A stretch of 64,000 nucleotides of DNA from CAYLYU01 sp964501925 (lineage in GTDB: Bacteria > Pseudomonadota > Zetaproteobacteria > Mariprofundales > Mariprofundaceae), in the NCBI GenBank assembly GCA_964501925.1, contig CAZCTM010000006.1:8714-72713 (forward strand), given 5' to 3'. Below are positions 1 to 8,692 of the stretch, piece by piece (positions within the stretch are counted from its first letter, which is position 1; each line of letters begins with the position of its first letter). Under the pieces are notes generated by a model. The model was not told where the DNA came from and did no database searches. It was given only the letters and a program-made list of their open reading frames with translations. A program made the translations under genes and the position numbers.

Positions 1-217
1 TGTGGCCCAGCTTGAATGCTTTGGTGATGGAACAAGTGTTGACGCTCAGGCTCTTTGCGAGGCCGGTCTGGTCAAGAACCCCGACTTGCCGGTCAAGCTG
101 CTGGGACAGGGTGATCTGGGAAAGAAACTTCGTATCACGGTTGCGGCCGCCTCTGCGGCGGCACGAACCAAGGTTGAGGCTGCTGGCGGAAGCATTGTTC
201 TGGCCGGGGTGAAGTAG
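1..217 (+). CDS. rplO: 50S ribosomal protein L15, C-terminal part
   Basis: The last 71 residues of ribosomal protein L15, a 50S subunit protein; the start lies before the window. The glycine-rich closing part with a run of small residues (AAAASAAARTKVEAAGGS) and final LAGVK is typical of the L15 C-terminus. secY follows after two bases, the universal order at the end of the spc operon. The call is firm because of this position as well as the sequence. Confidence 0.93.
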   Translation, partial: VAQLECFGDGTSVDAQALCEAGLVKNPDLPVKLLGQGDLGKKLRITVAAASAAARTKVEAAGGSIVLAGVK

Positions 218-219
218 CC

Positions 220-1554
220 ATGTTTGAGCGTGCCAACCAGCTGGCCGGACTTGCTGATGTAGGAAAGATTCCTGAGCTGAAAAACAGGATCTTGTTTACA
301 TTGGGTATGCTCATCGTGTACCGCCTGGGAGCGCATATTCCCGTGCCGGGAATTGATGCATCGGTATTGGCACAGTTTTTTAATCAGGCCCAGGGAAGCC
401 TTCTCGGTCTTTTTGACATGTTCTCTGGCGGAGCCCTGTCCAGGCTGACCATTTTTGCCCTGGGAATCATGCCTTACATTTCTGCCGCAATTATCCTGCA
501 GTTGATGACCGTGGTTTCACCCAAACTGGAGCAGCTGAAAAAGGAGGGAGAGGCCGGCAGGAGGAAGATTACCCAGTACACACGCTACGGTACGGCCATT
601 CTTGCCACCTTTCAGGCTGTTGGTATTTCAATCGGGCTGGAATCCTTCTCGGTGAATGGCCTTCCCGTCGTCATCGAATCCGGGCTGTCCTTCCGGGCCA
701 TGACGGTTCTGACCCTAGTTACGGGCACGATGTTTCTCATGTGGCTGGGTGAACAGATCACCGAACGCGGCATTGGCAACGGCATTTCACTGATCATCTT
801 CGCGGGAATTGTGGCGGGGCTTCCGAATGCTATTGGCGGCACGCTGGAACTGGCAAGAACAGGCGAGTACACGCCATTTACGGTTCTTGCCCTGTTTGCC
901 ATGGCTATTCTGGTGACCGGTTTTGTTGTTTTCGTTGAAAGAGCCCAGCGGCGAATTCCCATCCAGTATGCCAAACGCCAGGTAGGGAACCGCCTTTACG
1001 GGGGGCAATCCTCCTTCCTGCCCCTGAAGGTGAATACGGCGGGTGTGATTCCGCCCATTTTTGCCTCAAGTCTGATTCTCCTGCCGGCCACCTTTGCGCA
1101 GTTTACCAGCGGTGTTGAAGGTTTTGGCTGGCTGGCGGATGTTTCCGCGGCCCTGTCTCCCGGTAGCTGGCTGTATATGTTGCTGTTTGTGGTCTTGATC
1201 GTTTTCTTCTGCTTCTTTTATACGGCGATTGTTTTCAACCCGAAGGAAACCGCCGATAATCTGAAGAAATATGGCGGATTTATTCCGGGAATCCGTCCCG
1301 GTCAGCGGACTGCGGAATATGTGGATAGTGTGCTTACACGCCTGACAGTGGTCGGGGCCATCTATGTCGCTGCCGTTTGCCTGCTCCCACAGTTTCTGAT
1401 TAGCGAATTGTCCGTTCCGTTCTATTTTGGCGGAACAAGTTTGCTCATCGTGGTTGTGGTGACCATGGATACCATTGCCCAGATTCAGTCCCATTTGCTG
1501 TCCCGTCAGTATGAAGGTCTCATGAAGCAAGCCAGGCTCAAATCGAGCCGTTAA
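220..1554 (+). CDS. secY: Protein translocase subunit SecY
   Basis: 444 residues with about ten hydrophobic segments: the channel subunit of the SecYEG translocon in the inner membrane. Recognisable family segments include the N-terminal RILFTLGMLIVYRLGAHIPVPG stretch near residues 23-45, the cytoplasmic loop with GxTERGIGNGISLIIFAGI near 185-205, and the conserved C-terminal GGTSLLIVVVVTMDT. The length is normal for the family. The gene sits directly behind rplO, and its stop codon shares one base with the start of adk, so the genes are probably co-transcribed and translationally coupled. Confidence 0.98.
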   Translation: MFERANQLAGLADVGKIPELKNRILFTLGMLIVYRLGAHIPVPGIDASVLAQFFNQAQGSLLGLFDMFSGGALSRLTIFALGIMPYISAAIILQLMTVVSPKLEQLKKEGEAGRRKITQYTRYGTAILATFQAVGISIGLESFSVNGLPVVIESGLSFRAMTVLTLVTGTMFLMWLGEQITERGIGNGISLIIFAGIVAGLPNAIGGTLELARTGEYTPFTVLALFAMAILVTGFVVFVERAQRRIPIQYAKRQVGNRLYGGQSSFLPLKVNTAGVIPPIFASSLILLPATFAQFTSGVEGFGWLADVSAALSPGSWLYMLLFVVLIVFFCFFYTAIVFNPKETADNLKKYGGFIPGIRPGQRTAEYVDSVLTRLTVVGAIYVAAVCLLPQFLISELSVPFYFGGTSLLIVVVVTMDTIAQIQSHLLSRQYEGLMKQARLKSSR

Positions 1555-2198
1555 TGCGCCTTGTTTTGTTTGGCCCTCCCGGCGTGGGCAAAGGGACACA
1601 AAGTAAGCGGCTGGCAGAAGAATTCGGCTTGGTTCACATTGCTCCTGGGGACATTCTTCGGGAAGCCGTCAAGGCCGGAACCGGACTGGGCATGGAGGCC
1701 AGGAAATATATGGATGCCGGGGCTCTGGTGCCGGACGACGTTGTGAACGGGTTGATCGAGGAACAGATCAAGGATGATCGAGCCAATGCTGGCTTTATCC
1801 TGGATGGGTATCCGCGCAATCTGGCCCAGGCCAGGGCTCTGACCAAGATGCTTCGCCGCTATGGCATGGAGCTGGACCGGGTTATCTTTCTTGATGCAGG
1901 TCGTGCCGCCCTGATCAGGCGCTTGTCCGGTCGCCTGACATGCAAGGCTTGCGGTTTTGGTTTTCATCGGCATTATTCGCCCCCCCGTGTTGAGGGACGA
2001 TGTGACCGCTGTGGCGGCGAATTGTGTCAGCGGGATGATGATCGTGAAGAGGTCATTGCGGCCCGCCTGGAGACATATGGTCAGGAAACGGAGCCGTTGT
2101 TAGATTATTATTCTGACCACCCGGGATTCCGGAAGGTGAATGCTGAGGCGGATCCGGATGAGGTATACAGTAATTTGAAGATGGTATTGGCAGGCTGA
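1554..2198 (+). CDS. adk: Adenylate kinase, zinc-type LID
   Basis: 214 residues. Catalyses ATP + AMP = 2 ADP in the cytoplasm. The P-loop GPPGVGKGT is at residues 7-15, the AMP-binding part near GYPRNLAQA, and the LID domain carries four cysteines in two CxxC pairs (CKACGF and CDRCGG, about residues 131-154), the zinc-binding LID form seen in Gram-positives and several deep proteobacteria. The ATG overlaps the secY stop by one base. A position between secY and infA is common outside the Enterobacteria. Confidence 0.97.
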   Translation: MRLVLFGPPGVGKGTQSKRLAEEFGLVHIAPGDILREAVKAGTGLGMEARKYMDAGALVPDDVVNGLIEEQIKDDRANAGFILDGYPRNLAQARALTKMLRRYGMELDRVIFLDAGRAALIRRLSGRLTCKACGFGFHRHYSPPRVEGRCDRCGGELCQRDDDREEVIAARLETYGQETEPLLDYYSDHPGFRKVNAEADPDEVYSNLKMVLAG

Positions 2199-2201
2199 TT
2201 G

Positions 2202-2420
2202 GTGGCAAAAGAAGATATTATAGAAATGTCGGGCGAGGTGATTGAAAAGCTCCCCAACGCCATGTTTAAGGTTCGATTGGATAATGGCCATGAGGTGCTG
2301 GCGACCATCTCCGGAAAGATGCGGAAATATTATATTCGTATCTTGCCGGGTGACAGGGTGACAATTGAGATCTCACCCTACGATTTGACCCGCGGTCGGA
2401 TCACCTACCGGGAGATTTAG
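2202..2420 (+). CDS. infA: Translation initiation factor IF-1
   Basis: 72 residues, a single S1-like OB fold that binds the 30S A site during initiation. The sequence begins AKEDIIEMSGEVIEKLPNA and ends GRITYREI, nearly the family consensus. The GTG at 2202 is chosen because it gives the standard MAKED start; the TTG at 2199 would add one residue. It follows adk by three bases and precedes rpmJ by eleven, inside the ribosomal-protein operon. Confidence 0.96.
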   Translation: MAKEDIIEMSGEVIEKLPNAMFKVRLDNGHEVLATISGKMRKYYIRILPGDRVTIEISPYDLTRGRITYREI

Positions 2421-2431
2421 GAGAAAAGGTC

Positions 2432-2545
2432 ATGAAGGTGCGTGCATCTGTAAAAAAGATCTGCAACAAATGTCGAGTCATCCGACGCAAGCGGGTTGTG
2501 CGCGTCATCTGTGAGAATCCCCGTCATAAGCAACGGCAGGGATGA
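2432..2545 (+). CDS. rpmJ: 50S ribosomal protein L36
   Basis: A 37-residue gene. The protein starts MKVRASVKKICNKC and carries the zinc-ribbon residues CxxC (11-14), a third Cys near 27 and a His near 32, so it is the zinc-binding form of L36. A GGAG-like ribosome binding site lies just before the ATG. The order infA-rpmJ-rpsM is conserved in many bacteria. Confidence 0.96.
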   Translation: MKVRASVKKICNKCRVIRRKRVVRVICENPRHKQRQG

Positions 2546-2616
2546 GTCGGTGTCTTGCAGGGTGACGTCCATATCGCTAGTTTCTCGCGCCTTTTGGCTG
2601 TAATTAGGAGGAGTTT

Positions 2617-2982
2617 GTGGCACGTATTGCCGGTGTAAACATACCAACCCAGAAGCGTGTGGAGATCGCGCTAACCTATATCTATGGGATAGGTCTGAGC
2701 AGTTCAAGGCGTATTTTGGCAAGTGCCGGGATTTCCCCTGATGTCCGTGTGAAGGATCTTACGGATGCGGAAATCGCCAAGTTGAGAAGTGTCATTGACA
2801 GCGAGTACAAGGTTGAGGGTGATCGCAGGCGCGAGGTTTCAATGAATATCAAGAGACTGACTGACCTGGGATGCTATCGCGGCCTCAGGCACCGCCGGGG
2901 TTTGCCCGTGCGTGGTCAGCGATCCAAAACAAACGCCCGTACCCGTAAGGGTCCCCGGCGTCTTGTCTCCGGGAAAAAATAA
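2617..2982 (+). CDS. rpsM: 30S ribosomal protein S13
   Basis: 121 residues beginning with GTG at 2617 behind an AGGAGG ribosome binding site. S13 sits in the head of the 30S subunit and contacts the P-site tRNA. The MARIAGVNIP start, the helix-turn segment TYIYGIGLSSS and the basic tail with GLRHRRGLPVRGQRSKTNAR are diagnostic. First of the rpsM-rpsK-rpsD-rpoA-rplQ alpha-operon block. Confidence 0.97.
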   Translation: MARIAGVNIPTQKRVEIALTYIYGIGLSSSRRILASAGISPDVRVKDLTDAEIAKLRSVIDSEYKVEGDRRREVSMNIKRLTDLGCYRGLRHRRGLPVRGQRSKTNARTRKGPRRLVSGKK

Positions 2983-2999
2983 GGCAATAAGAGGAAGAT

Positions 3000-3389
3000 A
3001 TGGCCAGTCCTAAATCAGCTTCGAAGAAACGGAGCCGGAAGAATATCGCCAATGCCGTGGCGCATATCAAGGCGACGTTTAACAATACGATCATTACCAT
3101 TACGGATGAGTCGGGAAATACAATCGCCTGGGCCACAAGCGGGGCCTCTGGATTTCGTGGCTCACGTAAGAGCACCCCGTTTGCTGCTCAGGTTGCGGCT
3201 GAGCAGGCTGCAAAAAAGGCCATGGAACACGGTGTGAAGAATATTTCCATTCTTGTGAAGGGTCCCGGTTCCGGACGTGAGTCTGCCATGCGTGCCCTTG
3301 ATGCCATGGGTCTGAAAATTACCGCCATTCGGGATATTACGCCCATCCCCCATAACGGCTGCCGCCCGCCGAAGCGGCGCCGGGTGTAA
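3000..3389 (+). CDS. rpsK: 30S ribosomal protein S11
   Basis: 129 residues. S11 forms part of the 30S platform near the E site. The family segments AHIKATFNNTIITITD (residues 22-37), GFRGSRKSTPFAAQ and the closing HNGCRPPKRRRV are all present. A GAGGA ribosome binding site precedes the ATG. It is followed by rpsD after eleven bases. Confidence 0.97.
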   Translation: MASPKSASKKRSRKNIANAVAHIKATFNNTIITITDESGNTIAWATSGASGFRGSRKSTPFAAQVAAEQAAKKAMEHGVKNISILVKGPGSGRESAMRALDAMGLKITAIRDITPIPHNGCRPPKRRRV

Positions 3390-3400
3390 GGGGGGGGAGC

Positions 3401-4030
3401 ATGGCACGGTATCTGGATGCAAAATGCCGGCTTTGCCGGCGTGAAGGTGAAAAGCTGTACCTGAAGGGTGGCAAGTGCTACACGGACAAATGTCCGGTTG
3501 AGAGACGTCCATATCCACCGGGCATGCACGGTCAGGGTCGGCGCGCAAAGGTTTCCGACTATGGCATGCAGCTTCGGGAGAAGCAGAAGGTCAAGCGTTC
3601 CTATGGATTGCAGGAAAGTCAATTCAGGCGGTATTTCAAAATTGCCGACCGCATGACAGGTGTCACGGGCTTGAACCTGCTGCAGCTTCTTGAGAGTCGT
3701 CTGGACAGCATCGTGTTTCGTATGGGTCTGGCCTCTTCCCGCAACGAGGCCCGGCAGCTGGTTCGTCATAAGCAGGTGCTGGTGAACGGCAGACCGGTCA
3801 ATATCCCTTCCTATCGGGTGAAGGCGGGTGACTCGATCGAACTGACGGAAGATGCCAAGCAGCACCTGAGGGTCAAGGCTGCGGTGGAAGCTGCTGCTCA
3901 GAAGGGAGTGGCAGAATGGCTGGATGTGGACCTGACCCAGATGCAGGGAGTTGTCCGGGCCTTGCCAACGCGTGATCAGTTGGATCCAGGCATCCGCGAG
4001 CAGCTCATTGTTGAGCTGTACTCCAAGTAA
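3401..4030 (+). CDS. rpsD: 30S ribosomal protein S4, Cys4 zinc type
   Basis: 209 residues. S4 is a primary 16S rRNA binder and, in many bacteria, the repressor of its own operon. The N-terminus carries CRLC (residues 9-12) and, further on, CYTDKC, giving a four-cysteine zinc site that E. coli S4 lacks. The S4 RNA-binding domain is in the second half (near SRLDSIVFRMGLASSRNEARQLV). The length is normal. rpoA follows closely. Confidence 0.97.
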   Translation: MARYLDAKCRLCRREGEKLYLKGGKCYTDKCPVERRPYPPGMHGQGRRAKVSDYGMQLREKQKVKRSYGLQESQFRRYFKIADRMTGVTGLNLLQLLESRLDSIVFRMGLASSRNEARQLVRHKQVLVNGRPVNIPSYRVKAGDSIELTEDAKQHLRVKAAVEAAAQKGVAEWLDVDLTQMQGVVRALPTRDQLDPGIREQLIVELYSK

Positions 4031-4048
4031 TGGATTGAGGTGTTGCTG

Positions 4049-5050
4049 ATGGACCTGATTAAGCCCAGAAAGGTTGTAGTGGAAGAGTCTGTTCCCGGAC
4101 AGGTGGCAAAAATCGTGTTTGAACCGCTGGAGCGGGGATACGGTATCACACTTGGCAACAGCTTGAGACGAGTGCTTTTGTCCTCGCTTTCAGGAGCCGC
4201 TGTCTCCGCCGTCCACATCGAGGGGGTGCTGCACGAATTTGATGCCATCAAGGGCGTGCGCGAGGATGTGCTGGACATCATTCTGTCCCTCAAGGATCTC
4301 AGGCTGAAGATGGATGGTGATGAAAAACGGACGCTGAGCCTGGATATCAAGGGTCCGGCAATTGTGACAGCCGGTGACCTGAAGGGTTCCAATGTCCAGA
4401 TCCTGAATCCCGATCTGATCATTGCCCACATCAACGAAGATGGTCATCTCAAACTGGAGGCCACCGTGACCAGCGGTCGCGGTTATGTCCCGGCGCAGGA
4501 GCAGGAAGTCAGGGAGAAGGCGATTGGAACCCTGCTTGTGGATGCCTCCTATTCACCAGTGCTAAAGGTTTCAACGCGGGTGGAAAACGCCAGGGTGGGG
4601 CAACGCACCAATTATGACAAGCTGATTATGGAGATTGAGACCAGTGGTGCGGTGACACCTGAAGAAGCGGTGAGCATGTCGGCGCTTATCCTCCAGGATC
4701 AGCTGAAGGTCTTTGCTGATTTCAGTGCCCTAGAAGAGGTGGCAGCGCAGCCAGCTCCCGAAATCAATCTGGATGAGCTGCTGGCACAACCCATCGATCA
4801 TCTCGATTTGTCGGTTCGGTCAATGAACTGCCTGAAGAGTGATAATATTTTCTATGTGGGCGATCTCGTTCAGCGCTCCGAGCAGGAAATGCTCCGGACA
4901 CCGAACTTTGGGCGAAAATCGCTTTCCGAGATCAAGGAAGTGCTTGAAACCATGGGCCTGAAACTGGGCATGAAGGTAAGCAACTGGCCTCCCGAGCACC
5001 TGGCCAAGGAGCTGGAAGCTCCTCTCGAAACCCAAACACAAGAGTCATAA
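4049..5050 (+). CDS. rpoA: RNA polymerase alpha subunit
   Basis: 333 residues: N-terminal dimerisation and assembly domain (with GYGITLGNSLRRVLLSS near 33-49) and C-terminal domain binding UP elements and activators (RSMNCLKSDNIFYVGDL onward, about 255-320). ATG 4049 is chosen because a GAGG ribosome binding site lies eight bases upstream; in-frame GTG 4040 and TTG 4043 overlap that site. It lies between rpsD and rplQ, as in the standard alpha operon. Confidence 0.97.
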   Translation: MDLIKPRKVVVEESVPGQVAKIVFEPLERGYGITLGNSLRRVLLSSLSGAAVSAVHIEGVLHEFDAIKGVREDVLDIILSLKDLRLKMDGDEKRTLSLDIKGPAIVTAGDLKGSNVQILNPDLIIAHINEDGHLKLEATVTSGRGYVPAQEQEVREKAIGTLLVDASYSPVLKVSTRVENARVGQRTNYDKLIMEIETSGAVTPEEAVSMSALILQDQLKVFADFSALEEVAAQPAPEINLDELLAQPIDHLDLSVRSMNCLKSDNIFYVGDLVQRSEQEMLRTPNFGRKSLSEIKEVLETMGLKLGMKVSNWPPEHLAKELEAPLETQTQES

Positions 5051-5066
5051 GCGAGGTTAATGAGCC

Positions 5067-5456
5067 ATGCGACATCGTAAACACCGCGGTTCACTAGGAC
5101 TGGTTTCTGGCCACCGGCGCGCCCTGTTTGCAAATCTGGCGACCGCCCTTTTCACCCATGGGCGCATTGAAACAACCCTCGCCAAGGCGCGGGCCGTGCG
5201 GCCGTATGCCGAAAGGCTGATCACCCTGGCAAAGCGCGGTGATCTGCATGCCCGTCGGCAGGCCCTGGCAAAATTGAGGTATCGTCCCGTTGTCGACCGG
5301 TTGTTTAATGAGATCGCTCAGGGTTTTTCCGGACGCTCGGGAGGATACACCCGCATCATCAAGACCCGTAACCGGGTGGGTGATGCCGCTCCCATGGCCA
5401 TCATTGAGTTGGTGAACCAGCCGGAAGCCGAAAAGGAAAACGCTGCCAAACAATAA
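5067..5456 (+). CDS. rplQ: 50S ribosomal protein L17
   Basis: 129 residues starting MRHRKHRGSLG; L17 lies at the exit-tunnel side of the 50S subunit. The segments HRRALFANLATALFTHGRIETTLAKARAVRP and GGYTRIIKTRNRVGDAAPMAIIEL match the family. It is the last gene of the alpha operon. I see no convincing intrinsic terminator in the 14 bases before the convergent pseudogene. Confidence 0.97.
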   Translation: MRHRKHRGSLGLVSGHRRALFANLATALFTHGRIETTLAKARAVRPYAERLITLAKRGDLHARRQALAKLRYRPVVDRLFNEIAQGFSGRSGGYTRIIKTRNRVGDAAPMAIIELVNQPEAEKENAAKQ

Positions 5457-5470
5457 ACAGGGCCGGAGGC

Positions 5471-7345
5471 TTATAGCTTCTTAAGATTACGTCGGATGTT
5501 TTCCGACGCTTTATCTGCTGGCAGCGGTTTACTGAGCAGATATCCCTGCGCGGCGTCACAGCCTTCACCCCTCAAAAATTCAAGTTGGGACTCTGTTTCC
5601 AGACCCTCGGCCAGTACCCGCATACCCAAGGCATGTGCCATGGCGATGGTTGAACGCACAATGGCCGCATCGTCGGCGTCATCCGGCAGGCCGCGGATGA
5701 AGGCCATATCTATTTTTAGCCACTCTGCCGGCAGGCGTTTCAGATAAGCCAGTGATGAATAGCCGGTGCCAAAGTCGTCAATTGCAATGGAAATGCCGGC
5801 ATCCGTTTTGGGCAGCAGCACGGCAAACTCGTCGCCGCCCATTCGCGCCACGGTGTCCGAGGCACGGAGTATATTCCGCAGCCGAGAGGCGGCCACCTTC
5901 AGCACCTCATCTCCCGTGGTCTGGCCCAGTGTGTCGTTGATCATCTTGAAGCGGGCTAGGCCTATGTAGATGATGGCAAGCAACCACTCCTCTCGCGCCT
6001 CCAGGGTGATGGCCTGCTCCACACGGTCGCGAAACAGCCGGCGGTTTGGCAGTTCTGTGAGTTCATCGTAATAGGAGAGCCAGGCCAGCTTTTCTTCGAA
6101 TTTTTTTCGGTCTGTCAGATCACGCATGATGATGGAGAGTCGCCGTTCACCCGCAGTTTGGAATTCGTTGACAGTCATTTCACACGGCAAAATTGTGCCA
6201 TTCCTGCGTTGGGCCTCAATTTCCCGCACACGACCAAAAAAGTCATGGCGCCGACCCTCCACCGCCTCTGTTCCCCAGTGCTCATGCAGCCTGCGTAACT
6301 TCTCCGGCACCAACCTGTGCACGCTCATTCCATTGAACTCTTCCGGTGCATATCCAAATAGATCACTGGCTGCCGGGTTGGCACGGAGGATGTTGCCATT
6401 GCGGTCTGCGATCAGGATGGATTTGCTGGCATTATCAATCGGCTGCTAGTTTTTCTCTTTCGTCTTCAACCACCTGTGTGCGTTCGTCTACCTCCCGGCG
6501 CAGCCGCTCGCCAAAGCGGTTGCGGTTGTAGACGGTCAGTGACAGGAACAGACTGAGCCCCAGTCCTAGCACCAGCAGCCAGCTGGCTGCTGGCGATGAA
6601 AGATGCCGCACAAGTCTTGTCTTCGCAGTTGTTCGCACAATAAAGCAGCGGCCAAGCAGATCAAAGCTGTGTTCATGACTGAATTCATGGCGCAGTTTAT
6701 CTTCGACACTATGAGTAAACAGGGGAATCCTGAGGCCATTGGGAGCGTAATCGACCTGAATGGCCAGATCACTGGCCAGCTGCTGATTTTCTGAACTGGC
6801 AAGTATGCGCTGAATAACGGATGGCAGGTTGATGTCTGCAACCAGATAGCCGCAGGTCACCTGCACGCATTTCTTGTGGAATACGCGCAGCAGCTTCATT
6901 CGGTCGGACTCCACCACGTCCAGCTTGACCTCATCGGCATGCATGGGGGGGAGTCGGCGAGCCGAATCGGAGGGGCCTTGGTGCCTGGTGCTGCAACCAT
7001 TATCTCACGCGTGCTATCCGGCGGAAATATCGTGGCCTGGGCGAGTTCGTCTGGATGGGCCGCAAGCGTGCTGCGCAGCAACTCCTCTGCCTCATCCGTC
7101 TGTGTAATATCCTGATGTACGGCCAGCTCGGACTGAATGTATGCCGCCATGCCTTCAGTGGCATCAATATGCTGATTGATGATTTCCCGGATGTTCTGGA
7201 GCAGAAGCTGGCTGCGGTGATCCACTTCGTCCTGAATAAACTGCCGGTTCAGATTGCGGAAATAGTGATAGGTGCCAAAGCTGGCAAGCGATGAGGCAAG
7301 CAGCACAGGCAGCCAGCTGTTGTAGAGTAGGCGATGCAGATTCAA
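5471..7345 (-). pseudogene. Decayed membrane sensor: CHASE-like, PAS, GGDEF and EAL remnants
   Basis: Remains of a cyclic-di-GMP turnover protein. From the TTG at 7345 the first piece has a membrane anchor and the start of a periplasmic CHASE-like domain, and runs out of frame at a G7 tract (6945-6951). The second piece (to 6435) completes the periplasmic part, has a second membrane helix near FLSLTVYNRNRF, and ends at a TGA just before a PAS domain. The PAS domain is readable only after a frame change near 6437-6440. The third piece has PAS, then a GGDEF domain (GGDEF intact, but the usual DLDRF metal motif reads GLARF) that jumps at about 5790-5800 into the last third of an EAL domain (AIDDFGTGYSSLAYLKRL). 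The end of GGDEF and the EAL signature are deleted. Two frameshifts, a deletion and a lost metal ligand make function very unlikely. Confidence 0.88.
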
Positions 7346-7457
7346 CTCTCCCGGTACCGTCGATGACCGGCACTTTATAGCGGGGGGAGAAGATGGCGCA
7401 AGCCTTCAACGGGACAGGACGTCGAGGAGCAAGTGAGTGCCTGTCTTTAGAGTGATA

Positions 7458-7487
7458 TTGCGACTGTGCAGATCGCTATGCTTTAAT
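7458..7487 (+). promoter_or_regulatory. Possible sigma70 promoter of the Rossmann-GGDEF gene
   Basis: TTGCGA at 7458-7463 and TTTAAT at 7482-7487 are separated by 18 bases, about 30 bases before the start codon at 7516. The matches are 4/6 and 5/6 to the consensus, so this is a suggestion only. Confidence 0.3.
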
Positions 7488-7515
7488 TCGCTCCTTTGTT
7501 GAGAGGAGTGCAGAT

Positions 7516-8397
7516 ATGAGAGGCGATACAAATCGCGCCCTGATTGTTGGCGGAGGTCATGGCGGCAGCGCCATGCTGGAGATGCTGCTGGAAGAAAAAA
7601 TGGTTCACGTAGTAGGGGTGGTTGATACGATAGAAGATGCGCCGGGTATGGAGCTGGCGCGGGCGGCCGGGATTCCCACATACACGGATCTGGATCAGGC
7701 GCTCGAGGTTTGTGAGCCATGCATGGTATTCAATCTCACCGGAGACCTGAAGGTCAACGATGAACTTATGAGGAAAAAACATTCCGGCGGAATCATTGGC
7801 GGCGTTGAAGCCCTCCTGATGTGGAGGATGATCACTCGGATGCAGCAAATGCAGCGAGATCTCCATTATCAGGCAAACCATGATCCGCTAACGGGGGCCT
7901 ATAATCGTCGCTGCATGCTGGATTTTTTGAGGCAGGGTGTTTCCGAAGCCATCCGCTATGACATCCCGTATTCCATGGCTCTGATCGATATCGATCATTT
8001 CAAGGAGATAAATGACAATTTTGGCCACGCAGCAGGCGACGCAGTGCTCAGGGAGCTTGTCAGGCGTTTGCAGACCTGCATTCGCACCGCTGATTTGCTG
8101 GGTCGCTGGGGCGGGGAGGAATTTCTAGTCCTCCTACCGCACGTTGACAGTCCGCATGCGGCACTGGCCACCCATAAATGGCTTACTTCGGTATCGGCTA
8201 TACCCATGGATCTGGGCAATAACAGGTCAAAAACCATCACCTTTTCAGCCGGTGTCGCCGGCTTTGACAGAGACTGGGCGGATGGAGGCGTGGAAAAGGC
8301 AATGGATTCCTTCCTGGAGCGCGTGGACAACCGGCTTTACAGGGCCAAGCAGGCGGGAAGAAACAGGATCGTTGGAGCTGATATCTCGCAACCGTGA
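7516..8397 (+). CDS. Diguanylate cyclase with N-terminal Rossmann-type domain
   Basis: 293 residues. Residues 1-100 form a nucleotide-binding-like alpha/beta domain with a glycine loop (VGGGHGGSAM, 11-20) and a pattern like the NAD/CoA-binding domains of dehydrogenases. A short helical linker (100-118) leads to a GGDEF domain. The cyclase motif reads GGEEF (199-203). The first metal aspartates are in DIDHFK (158-163), and an inhibitory I-site RTAD (190-193) stands exactly five residues before GGEEF, so it looks active and product-inhibited. No membrane segment is seen, so it is probably cytosolic. GAGAGGAG upstream serves as ribosome binding site. What the Rossmann domain binds is unknown. 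Confidence 0.9.
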   Translation: MRGDTNRALIVGGGHGGSAMLEMLLEEKMVHVVGVVDTIEDAPGMELARAAGIPTYTDLDQALEVCEPCMVFNLTGDLKVNDELMRKKHSGGIIGGVEALLMWRMITRMQQMQRDLHYQANHDPLTGAYNRRCMLDFLRQGVSEAIRYDIPYSMALIDIDHFKEINDNFGHAAGDAVLRELVRRLQTCIRTADLLGRWGGEEFLVLLPHVDSPHAALATHKWLTSVSAIPMDLGNNRSKTITFSAGVAGFDRDWADGGVEKAMDSFLERVDNRLYRAKQAGRNRIVGADISQP

Positions 8398-8404
8398 TAC
8401 TTGT

Positions 8405-8692
8405 TTAATAGCGAATACTGAAGCCCTGAAGGCCACTGCCTGTCTCCGGACAGGATTCAACCTGAATTTCTTCAACATCGGCAAGCTGCGGGCCGTGGGA
8501 GAGCCAGTTTCTCATAGCGGCGAGTTGTTTTTCATTACCACAAATCAGGGCCTCGACACTCCCGTCAGGACAATTGCGTACCCAGCCTTCCACCCCAAGC
8601 CGCAAGGCCTCCTGCTTGCAATGGTAACGAAAAAAGACTCCCTGAACGCGTCCGCGCACACGTACCATCTGGCATCGTTTTTTTTCGCTCAT
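8405..8692 (-). CDS. acyP: Acylphosphatase
   Basis: 95 residues. Small enzyme hydrolysing acylphosphates. Both family signatures are visible: VRGRVQGVFFRYHCKQEA (residues 11-28, with the phosphate-binding Arg) and GWVRNCPDGSVEALICG (36-52, with the catalytic Asn). Its ATG overlaps the nadB stop by four bases (ATGA), suggesting coupled translation. It converges with the GGDEF gene. Confidence 0.94.
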   Translation of the reverse strand: MSEKKRCQMVRVRGRVQGVFFRYHCKQEALRLGVEGWVRNCPDGSVEALICGNEKQLAAMRNWLSHGPQLADVEEIQVESCPETGSGLQGFSIRY

